Of a DNA stretch of 6,742 nucleotides, positions 1-5,753 are shown one piece after another. Location: NCBI GenBank assembly GCA_963926275.1, contig CAWUWP010000047.1, positions 1 through 6,742 on the forward strand, read 5' to 3'. Source of the DNA: UBA1858 sp963926275. GTDB taxonomy: Bacteria; Pseudomonadota; Gammaproteobacteria; UBA4575. The position numbers were made by a program, and so were the translations under genes. The first letter of the stretch is position 1; the number at the start of each line of letters is the position of its first letter. The notes under the pieces are model-generated. The model was not told the origin of the DNA. It searched no databases and saw nothing but the letters and a program-made list of their open reading frames with translations.

Positions 1-678
1 GGCAAAACTTTAGCATTGGTAGGTGAGTCTGGTTGCGGTAAAACAACAGTGGGAAAAAGTATAGTACGGCTACTTGATGTCACTCATGGTGACGTTATAT
101 TTCAAGGTCAAAATTTAATTAATCTAGATGGTGAAGCGCTACGTGCTCGCCGTAGTGAATTGCAAATTGTATTCCAAGATCCTTATTCTTCTTTAAATCC
201 TCGTATGTTAGTGGGCGATATCATTGAAGAGGGAATGGTGTCTTTAGGTATCGAAAAAAATGCCGGACAACGTCGATTAACAGTGGCTAAATTATTAGCA
301 CAAGTCGGATTGCCAGAAGACGCCAGCAATCGATACCCGCATGAATTTTCAGGTGGGCAACGGCAACGTATTTGCATTGCGCGAGCATTAGCCGTGAAAC
401 CACAAGTGATTATATGTGATGAGCCAACAAGTGCATTAGATGTTTCGGTGCAAGCTCAAGTATTGAATTTATTGAAAGATCTGCAAGCTGAGATGGGTAT
501 GAGTTATCTGTTCATCACTCACGATATGTCTGTAGTAAGTTACTTAGCAGATGATGTTGCAGTCATGCATGAGGGAGTGATTGTTGAGAACGGTAGCGCA
601 TTAGAAGTGCTTAGAAATCCTCAACACGATTACACTAAAAGATTACTGTCTTCAGTGCCTAAACTGAATTTACATTAA
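1..678 (+). CDS. Peptide-type ABC transporter ATP-binding protein (OppF/DppF/YejF-like), 3'-terminal part
   Basis: Cytoplasmic ATPase subunit that powers import of oligopeptides or similar solutes. The reading frame is open from base 1, so the start lies outside the window and 225 residues are visible. Numbering from the first visible codon, I see Walker A GESGCGKTT (8-16), the Q-loop VFQDPYSSLNPR (Gln59), signature FSGGQRQR (116-123), Walker B ending in Asp140-Glu141 followed by PTSALD, and the H-loop His174 in ITHD. The tail HDYTKRLLSSVP is typical of peptide/nickel-type ATPases. The phrases IIEEGM and EFSGGQRQR recall the C-terminal half of the double-ATPase YejF/GsiA type, so this may be the second half of a fused protein; the missing 5' end would decide. 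It ends 6 bp before the convergent FHA pseudogene, with no room for a separate terminator. All catalytic motifs look intact. The family call is firm; the substrate is not known. Confidence 0.93.
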   Translation, partial: GKTLALVGESGCGKTTVGKSIVRLLDVTHGDVIFQGQNLINLDGEALRARRSELQIVFQDPYSSLNPRMLVGDIIEEGMVSLGIEKNAGQRRLTVAKLLAQVGLPEDASNRYPHEFSGGQRQRICIARALAVKPQVIICDEPTSALDVSVQAQVLNLLKDLQAEMGMSYLFITHDMSVVSYLADDVAVMHEGVIVENGSALEVLRNPQHDYTKRLLSSVPKLNLH

Positions 679-684
679 GCGTAA

Positions 685-1569
685 TTACTCGGTAAAGAAC
701 TCGAGTTTAATTTTTGCGACTTCAATAATATCGTTGTCTTCAAGCTGCGTTGCTTTGTCTTTAAGCGGCTCACCATTTAACATCGTTGGTTGTCCTTCTT
801 GGCCTTGTACGTGAATCAAGAAGTAACCGTTAGCGCGTTTTGTCACGCCTGCTACTGCTAGCTTAGGTGAACCAAATGTAGTGAGTGATTTTTTAAGATC
901 TAATACTAAACCCGCATTCTTGCCACTGAGTACTTGTAGCTTGCCAACACGGCCAGGCTGATCTGAAGCTTGATTGTTTGCGTTGGTTGGGGTCGCTATC
1001 TCTGTCACTTTAAGTTTAGGTGGGGTGGCAGCCTTTGCTACTGGTGCTTCACTGACAACCCCTTTAAGCAGTACTGGAGGGTCTTGAACATCCACTTCAG
1101 CTTCATCACGCGTATCAATAATAGGCGCAGGGTGATTTGATAAAGTACTGGTGGGTCTTGGCTCTATAATAGTATTTTCTTTCTTGAGAAACGCTTCTAC
1201 AGAGCCTGGCATGCCAGGTGATAACACGATGGTTTTCTCTAGAACGTCACCTGTGTCTTTCTCTGCTTGTTGAGGTTCGTTGCCCACATAACGAATGCGG
1301 TAGTTGCCGACATCAATCAAGTCGCCATCCTATAGCGCGTGCTTTTTAACTAAGCGCGCATTGACATAAGTCCCATTGGTGCTATTTAGGTCTTCAAGGA
1401 ATGAGCTATCTAATACAGTGATAATTTGAGTATGGTAGCTGCTGATAGCTAAGTTGTTGATGCATATGTCATTATCAGGCTTACGACCTATTGTCATTTT
1501 CTCTTTAGAAATAGGGAATTCACCGACCAGCTTGTCTTCTAGAGTAACTACTAAGTGTGACTTGTCCAT
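685..1569 (-). pseudogene. FHA-domain protein gene with in-frame amber stop
   Basis: Two open segments lie in one frame: codons 1-79 (1569-1333) and codons 81-294 (1329-688), split by TAG at 1330-1332. Read through, they give a 294-codon protein. The N-terminal FHA domain has GRKPDNDICI, SSYH and LEDLNSTNGTYVN, the usual phosphothreonine-recognition loops. The stop falls within the domain's last strands, in HAL-stop-DGDLIDVGNYRIRY, where related proteins have a residue before DGD; CAG to TAG is the simplest single change. A Thr/Pro-rich linker of about 110 residues follows, then a second FHA-like domain (GKLQVLSGKNAG to IIEVAKIKLEFF) that lacks the clear Ser/His pair. FHA proteins read phosphothreonine marks made by Ser/Thr kinases, which fits the kinase and phosphatase remnants just upstream. 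The ATG at 1569 lies 20 nt after the current PP2C stop. TAG also ends dnaQ and smpB here, so it is a real stop in this genome. A truncated 79-residue product is unlikely to fold. Confidence 0.85.
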
Positions 1570-1589
1570 TTACTGTCCAAATATCTTTT

Positions 1590-1937
1590 TTAAATTAGTA
1601 TTCCAGCGTTTTTCTCTCGAAATGCTTTTGTAGGTTGGGCTAATAATACTGAAATATTATCTCGGCCACCTTTAACGTTTGCGCATTCCACAAGACTCTC
1701 AGCTAATTTGTCGAGATTATCACGGAACTCACTCACTATACTGGTAATTTCTTGATCACCCACCATATCAGTCAGACCATCAGAGCAGAGTAAATAGATA
1801 CCACCTGGGATGACTATGTCCTCTCTAATATCGACTGCGGTGGTCGGCTGGATGCCGAGCGCTCTGGTGACTAAATTTCGGTTTAATGAGGCATCGGCTT
1901 CTTCTTTGGTGTAATAGCCGCGGCCGACTAATTCTTG
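1590..1937 (-). pseudogene. PP2C-family Ser/Thr phosphatase, C-terminal fragment
   Basis: An uninterrupted frame of 115 codons runs from CAA at 1937 to TAA at 1590-1592, with no usable start codon at its head. It reads QELVGRGYYTKEEA, then RNLVTRALG, then LLCSDGLTDMV, then GGRDNISVLL. These are the late motifs of PPM/PP2C phosphatases: the region after the 'DHS' motif, the metal-binding Asp of SDG, and the terminal Asp of GRDN. The earlier motifs (NED, DGMGG, GDSR) that complete the two-metal site are absent. Immediately upstream, in another frame, is the truncated kinase, so a deletion has removed the 3' end of the kinase and roughly the first half of the phosphatase. The family's usual length is about 240-260 residues. 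It would have reversed the kinase's phosphorylations and sat between kinase and FHA genes. The C-terminal tail may also be out of frame (see findings). The product cannot be active. Confidence 0.85.
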
Positions 1938-3019
1938 TAAAGGGGAACACCGGTTAACAGTCTGTATAAAGTGGCGCCTAGAGAGAATATGTCGGAACGA
2001 GCATCTAAGTCTAAACCCCCTAACTGTTCTGGTGACATATAAAAGGGTGTGCCTAAGAAAGAATCGGCAAGTGTCTGTGTGGAGTTAGCAATATGCGTGA
2101 TACCAAAATCACCTAGCTTGGCTAGAGAGGCTTCATGGTCATACAAAATATTTGCAGGTTTCACATCACGATGAATAATGCCTTTGCAATGAGCCTTTGA
2201 GGCAATAATGAGGTTGGTTTGCTGTGATATTGTAGTGACTTGCCGCGAATATATTCCATGGCGATATAAGCCACATTGTTAGCATGCCCAGAATCAATCA
2301 CCGCAATAATGTTTTTGTGTTGAAGAGAGGCAGCGGTTTCTGCTTCGCGCATAAAACGTGCGAGTAACTCCGTCTCTAGTACATTTTTTTTCATCGTAGT
2401 TAATCTCAAGAATTTTAATGGCAACCGCTTGCTTATCATTATGGTGATCTCTGGCAAGAAAAATTGTACTGCCTGTACCTTTGCCAATATTGCGAATCAT
2501 TTCATAACGCTCATTGAATAATGAACTACTAGTATCAGTAGATATTTTTATAGCAGGTTTCTTTTCTTCGACAATTTTCATCGTCTTTTTGCTGGCGCCA
2601 TCAAAGTCTGTTTGGAGATTACGGATATGTACGTATACGATATCTGCTTTATCGCTTTGTTTGATGATCTCGTAGTCTTGCGCGAGATTCTTTAACAGGA
2701 TGATCAGTTTTTCAGTATTTTTGCATTGTTTATAAAGAGCAAAAGCGGCGTCTAATTTCCCTAGGCCTTGAAAATTAAGTGCTAGGCGAATGTTTTTATA
2801 GTTTAGGTCATTCTGTTGTGAATTTAATTTCTGGTAGTTGATGTCAAAATAGGAGGAGCTGTAAAACAGTATGGCGGTAAGAATAGCAGTAATGATTAGA
2901 AATGAAATTTGTAAGCTATTTCCCACGCTGTTGAACTTGGCTAATAGTCCCATCGCAACAATGGCAGCACCAATGAAAACGTACAATAAAGTACGTGAAT
3001 TTTGCGGGGTAATAGTCAT
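1928..3019 (-). pseudogene. Membrane-anchored Ser/Thr protein kinase, frameshifted and truncated
   Basis: A Hanks-type kinase in three pieces. Piece 1 starts at ATG 3019 (an in-frame stop lies just upstream) and has two predicted membrane helices (residues about 11-26 and 37-55), a helical TPR-like linker (about 75-135, LALNFQGLGKLDAAFALYKQC) and the kinase N-lobe: glycine loop GKGTGS (179-184) and VAIK Lys202. Piece 2, in another frame after A8 at 2384-2391, has ETELLARFMREAETAASLQHKNI (helix C with its Glu, described here as one motif) and the hinge AMEYIRGKSL. Piece 3, back in the first frame, has HRDVKPANIL, GDFG, MSPEQ and DARSDIFSLG. About 46 nt are missing between hinge and HRD. The C-lobe stops after LLTGVPLY and is followed out of frame by phosphatase sequence. 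The layout, membrane helices plus TPR-like linker plus C-terminal kinase, resembles CHASE2-type proteobacterial kinases, here without a CHASE2 domain. Catalytic residues survive but no single frame encodes them. Confidence 0.88.
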
Positions 3020-3153
3020 TGTCTTGTGCTAGATTTCATATAAATTCAATTATTTACGCATCTTAACAACAGAATTCGTAGCAGGTGCTATTCTAGCGAA
3101 CTAAACGTTCTGCTCAGGCGATGAAATACGTGTATTTCCAGAGTCTTTAATCG

Positions 3154-3175
3154 AATTGTGATGAACAACACAATT
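3154..3175. promoter_or_regulatory. CRP/FNR-family-like operator (imperfect 22-bp palindrome)
   Basis: The arms AATTGTG (3154-3160) and CACAATT (3169-3175) form a perfect 7-bp inverted repeat with an 8-bp spacer; 9 of 11 base pairs are symmetric over the 22 bp. The core TGTGA-N6-ACACA differs at one base from the CRP consensus TGTGA-N6-TCACA. The site lies in the 230-bp gap between the divergent kinase pseudogene and the methyltransferase gene. Its centre (3164.5) is 41-45 bp upstream of the start expected from the -10 box at 3197-3202, the spacing of a class II activator site. The match is to consensus by eye only, and chance occurrence or a hairpin role cannot be excluded. Confidence 0.4.
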
Positions 3176-3202
3176 TCAGTTGAGCAACTATTTACGTAGA
3201 AT
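3174..3202 (+). promoter_or_regulatory. Candidate promoter for the methyltransferase-rnhA(-dnaQ) genes
   Basis: TAGAAT at 3197-3202 matches the sigma70 -10 consensus at five of six positions. With a 17-bp spacer, the -35 position reads TTTCAG (3174-3179), a poor match. A weak -35 next to an activator-like palindrome (3154-3175) is what an activator-dependent promoter looks like. The predicted transcript would have a leader of about 40 nt before the GTG at 3250. The rest of 3020-3249 shows no gene, remnant or RNA that I can support. Confidence 0.35.
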
Positions 3203-3249
3203 GGCCATAGAGTAGTTTTTATCAGTTTAATTGGGGTTGAATTAAAGCA

Positions 3250-3993
3250 GTGTTCGATTTAACAAGTATAAGAGATTGGTACCAAACTGATGCAGGCGAA
3301 TTAATCTCTCGTGCTATTGAACAGCATGTATGGAGGATCACTTCGTGCATATTTGGATACAGCGCTATTCAGGTGGGCAATACCTTTAGCCATCGTAAGC
3401 TGCTTAAAAATTGTACTATATCTGAACATATTTGTATTGATCGTTCTCAGTCAGCAGACATTATTAGTAGTCCGGCGGCGTTACCTATCTGTAGTGACAG
3501 TACAGATCTGTTTGTATTACCACACACGCTCGACTTTACTGAAAAACCACATGAGATTCTGAGGGAAATAGAGCGTTGTTTAGTGCCTGAGGGTTATATG
3601 ATCATTGTTGGGTTTAACCCGTATTCATTCTATGGCTTGTGGCGTTTATTTCTATCACGCAAGAAACTAGCCCCATGGAATGCAAAATTTTATAGTGTGC
3701 GGCGAATTAGAGATTGGTCTTCTTTGTTGGGGTTTGAGGAAGTGGAATTACATTTCACGGGACATCTGCCTCCGTTTAAGTGCATTCAACGCTGGAAAAG
3801 AATGCAATCACTTGGGCGTATTCTTCAATATCAATTAACTAATATTGGTGGTGTATATATTTTTGTCGCCCGCAAGCGGGTCGCTAGATTGACTCCACTT
3901 AAACGTGTTTGGCCAACTACCACTAATCGAATACTAGCAGGTAAATTGTCAAAACCAACTGTAGGGATGCAAGAAGATGTCAAATCACGTTGA
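3250..3993 (+). CDS. YafS-like SAM-dependent methyltransferase-family protein
   Basis: A 247-residue protein starting at GTG 3250. An in-frame TGA at 3238-3240 rules out a longer form, and the N-terminus FDLTSIRDWYQTDAGE matches the way this family begins. GGGG at 3233-3236 is a distant candidate ribosome site. The middle resembles class I methyltransferases: LPHTLDFTEKPHEILREIERCL, then PEGYMIIVGFNPYSFYGLWRL, the Methyltransf_11-like strand 4/5 region with the GFNP(W/Y)S signature seen in YafS-like proteins. The usual GxGxG SAM-binding loop is not evident (around IQVGNTFS), which is common in this subfamily. The substrate is not known. Its 3' end overlaps rnhA by 17 nt, so the two are likely co-transcribed and translationally coupled. 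The neighbourhood methyltransferase-rnhA-dnaQ is the main support for the YafS assignment; the gloB gene often found divergent to it is absent here. Confidence 0.82.
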   Translation: MFDLTSIRDWYQTDAGELISRAIEQHVWRITSCIFGYSAIQVGNTFSHRKLLKNCTISEHICIDRSQSADIISSPAALPICSDSTDLFVLPHTLDFTEKPHEILREIERCLVPEGYMIIVGFNPYSFYGLWRLFLSRKKLAPWNAKFYSVRRIRDWSSLLGFEEVELHFTGHLPPFKCIQRWKRMQSLGRILQYQLTNIGGVYIFVARKRVARLTPLKRVWPTTTNRILAGKLSKPTVGMQEDVKSR

Positions 3994-4417
3994 AATATTT
4001 ACCGATGGTGCATGTCGTGGAAATCCGGGCCCAGGTGGGTGGGGAGCGTTACTGCGATTTAAAGATTCGGAGAAGAGGTTGAAAGGTGCCGTCATTGATA
4101 CGACAAATAATAGAATGGAATTACAGGCTGCTATTTCTGCGCTAGCAGATCTATCACATCCGTGTAAAGTTCAATTAACCACAGATTCACGTTATGTCAT
4201 GGATGGTATTCAGCAGTGGTTGCCCAATTGGAAAAAGCGCGGCTGGAAAACCGCGAGTAAGAAGCCTGTTAAAAACGTAGATTTGTGGCGCCAGTTAGAT
4301 GAGTTAGCGAGTGCGCATGAAATTGATTGGCATTGGGTGAAAGGGCATAGCGGGCATACGGAGAATGAGCTTGCAGACCAGCTCGCTAATGATGCAATCG
4401 ATGAAATGAGTCTTTGA
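3977..4417 (+). CDS. rnhA: Ribonuclease HI
   Basis: A 146-residue endonuclease that cuts the RNA strand of RNA-DNA hybrids, removing Okazaki primers and R-loops in the cytoplasm. The four carboxylates sit at the same numbers as in the E. coli enzyme: Asp10 (FTDGAC), Glu48 (NRMEL), Asp70 (TTDSRY) and Asp134 (ELADQLA). His124 in VKGHSGH is also in place, and the basic handle WKKRGWKTASKKPVKN (85-100) is present. The length is close to the family norm of about 150-155. The ATG at 3977 overlaps the end of the methyltransferase gene, with AGGGA at 3963-3967 placed 9 nt before it as a ribosome site. dnaQ follows after 28 nt on the same strand, the common gammaproteobacterial neighbour. Nothing suggests loss of function. 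Confidence 0.98.
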   Translation: MSNHVEIFTDGACRGNPGPGGWGALLRFKDSEKRLKGAVIDTTNNRMELQAAISALADLSHPCKVQLTTDSRYVMDGIQQWLPNWKKRGWKTASKKPVKNVDLWRQLDELASAHEIDWHWVKGHSGHTENELADQLANDAIDEMSL

Positions 4418-4445
4418 ATATCATTGAAAGAAAAGTGAACACATT

Positions 4446-5171
4446 ATGAGACAAATTGTACTTGATACAGAAACGACGGGTTTAGAAACGTCAGATGGGC
4501 ATCGCATTATTGAAATCGGTGCGATTGAAATAGTCAATCGACAAGTCACTGATCGTTTTTATCATCAGTACTTAAATCCTGAACGTGAAATTGATGCGGG
4601 CGCTGAAGAAGTGCATGGCATCAGTTTAGCGTCGTTACAAGATAAGCCAAAGTTCAATGATGTATGTGAAGAATTTTTAGATTTCATTCGTGATGGTGAA
4701 TTAATTATTCATAATGCAGCATTTGATGTTGGGTTTTTGAATTATGAATTGAAATTTTTAGGTCACAAAATAAAAGATCTTCATAAGATTTGTAAAGTTA
4801 CCGATACATTGAAAGAAGCGCGCAAAATGCATCCAGGGCAGCGTAATAGCTTGGATGCGCTATGTAAGCGTTATGAAATAGATAACTCGCATCGTGAACT
4901 TCACGGTGCATTATTGGATGCGCAAATCTTAGCGGATGTGTATCTAGCCATGACGGGTGGGCAAGTCTCCCTCAGTTTAGCGGCAACCACACAAGCACAA
5001 AAAAATAATAAGACATCAGGTCAGCAAACAACAAAAGTACATAATCTAAAAGTGGTGAGCGCTAGCCAAGAAGAAGTCACAGAGCATGAAAAAATGCTTC
5101 AACACATTGGCCAAAACAATGATAAGCAAACAACCGTTTGGGCGACAATGTTAGAGTCTGAGCAGAACTAG
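4446..5171 (+). CDS. dnaQ: DNA polymerase III epsilon subunit (3'-5' proofreading exonuclease)
   Basis: A 241-residue DEDDh exonuclease of the replicative polymerase core; it removes misincorporated bases. Exo I is LDTETTGLE (Asp7, Glu9), Exo II is HNAAFDVGFLNYEL (Asp94), and Exo III is HRELHGALLDAQILADVYL (His153, Asp158, five residues apart as in E. coli). GGQVSLSLA follows at 171-179. QVSLSL fits the beta-clamp binding motif (QxSLxL), stronger than the QTSMAF form in E. coli. After it comes a polar Gln/Asn/Lys-rich linker and a short C-terminal segment expected to bind the alpha subunit. The ATG at 4446 lies 28 nt after rnhA with only a weak purine-rich site, so the gene is probably read from the rnhA transcript. 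Its TAG stop (5169-5171) overlaps the convergent smpB stop. Length and catalytic residues are normal. Confidence 0.97.
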   Translation: MRQIVLDTETTGLETSDGHRIIEIGAIEIVNRQVTDRFYHQYLNPEREIDAGAEEVHGISLASLQDKPKFNDVCEEFLDFIRDGELIIHNAAFDVGFLNYELKFLGHKIKDLHKICKVTDTLKEARKMHPGQRNSLDALCKRYEIDNSHRELHGALLDAQILADVYLAMTGGQVSLSLAATTQAQKNNKTSGQQTTKVHNLKVVSASQEEVTEHEKMLQHIGQNNDKQTTVWATMLESEQN

Positions 5172-5644
5172 TCGTTATGCTTAAGTAGGCGTGACTTTTG
5201 TCTATCCCAATCACGATCTTTTTCAGTATTGCGTTTGTCGTGTTGCTGTTTACCTTTTGCCACACCGACTTGTACTTTAGCTCGACCCTTTATCCAATAC
5301 ATTTTCACGGGGATAATAGTGTAGCCCTTACGCTCGACCGCACCGATCAGTCTATTTATTTCATTTCTATGCATCAGTAGCTTGCGTGGCCTGAGTGGGT
5401 CAGGCTTGATATGGGTTGAAGCCGTCGGTAACGCAGAAATATGCGCGCCCTGTAACCAGGCTTCTCCTGCTTTCAAAGTGATATAGCTTTCTTTTACTTG
5501 GATGCTTTTTGCGCGCAGGCTTTTTACTTCCCACCCTTCTAAAACAATACCCGCTTCATAAGTGTCTTCAATGAAGTAGTCATGTCGCGCTTTCTTATTG
5601 AGCACGATGGTATTGTCAGTTGATGGCGTTTTATTCTTGCTCAT
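5168..5644 (-). CDS. smpB: SsrA (tmRNA)-binding protein SmpB
   Basis: A 158-residue RNA-binding protein that delivers tmRNA to stalled ribosomes for trans-translation. It begins with NTIVLNKKARHDYFIEDTYEAG and continues with GIVLEGWEVKSLRAKSIQVKESY, the conserved OB-fold start. It closes with YWIKGRAKVQVGVAKGK and then DKRNTEKDRDWDRQKSRLL, the basic C-terminal tail that enters the decoding site. The length is usual for the family (about 155-160). The ATG at 5644 is supported by the SKxK...NTI start common to SmpB. Upstream, GGA lies too close to the ATG to be a good ribosome site, and a TATAAT box sits at 5651-5656, so the mRNA may be nearly leaderless. The gene converges on dnaQ with a 4-bp overlap, and diverges from the transporter gene across a 109-bp gap. 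No damage is seen. Confidence 0.97.
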   Translation of the reverse strand: MSKNKTPSTDNTIVLNKKARHDYFIEDTYEAGIVLEGWEVKSLRAKSIQVKESYITLKAGEAWLQGAHISALPTASTHIKPDPLRPRKLLMHRNEINRLIGAVERKGYTIIPVKMYWIKGRAKVQVGVAKGKQQHDKRNTEKDRDWDRQKSRLLKHND

Positions 5645-5650
5645 AGGTCC

Positions 5651-5656
5651 ATTATA
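5651..5656 (-). promoter_or_regulatory. Perfect -10 box (TATAAT) just upstream of smpB
   Basis: On the minus strand TATAAT lies 6 bp before the smpB ATG. A sigma70 start 6-7 nt downstream would fall at about the A of the ATG. The -35 position at 17 bp reads AAGCGT, a poor match, so this may be chance in an AT-rich stretch. The real promoter could be farther upstream. Confidence 0.3.
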
Positions 5657-5695
5657 AACAGCTGCCCGCCGACACGCTTAATTTTGTCAGTTTAC

Positions 5696-5724
5696 TTGAG
5701 ACTGGCTGCGAAATTGATCAGAAT
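5696..5724 (+). promoter_or_regulatory. Candidate sigma70 promoter for the sodium symporter gene
   Basis: TTGAGA (5696-5701, five of six to TTGACA) and CAGAAT (5719-5724, four of six to TATAAT) are separated by 17 bp. Transcription would begin near 5731, giving a leader of about 23 nt before the ATG at 5754. Support is by consensus and spacing only. Confidence 0.38.
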
Positions 5725-5753
5725 GCGGAGTCTACCAATAAAACACGATAAGC

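Noticed and set aside
183..377. 64-codon minus-strand frame inside the ABC ATPase
   Set aside because: It is antisense to the Q-loop-to-signature region of a strongly conserved ATPase and has no features of its own.
685..1320. A separate gene starting at TTG 1320 for the C-terminal FHA part
   Set aside because: It would start inside an FHA domain, directly after the amber stop and in the same frame, with no ribosome site; a split gene explains it better.
3020..3249. Possible remnant of gloB, the usual divergent neighbour of YafS-like genes
   Set aside because: No recognisable metallo-beta-lactamase motif (HxHxDH) or other coding trace was found in the gap on either strand.
3311..3562. 83-codon plus-strand reading frame
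   Set aside because: It overlaps the methyltransferase gene in another frame and has no recognisable domain; it is a shadow.
3868..3882. GC-rich hairpin CCCGC-AA-GCGGG
   Set aside because: It lies inside the methyltransferase reading frame, has a 2-nt loop and is not followed by a T tract, so it is not a terminator.
4237..4256. CGCGG...CCGCG hairpin in rnhA
   Set aside because: It encodes the conserved basic handle of RNase HI and lacks a T tract.
5077..5380. Two short reading frames (5077-5265 minus, 5198-5380 plus) across the dnaQ/smpB junction
   Set aside because: Both lie over well-supported coding sequence in other frames.
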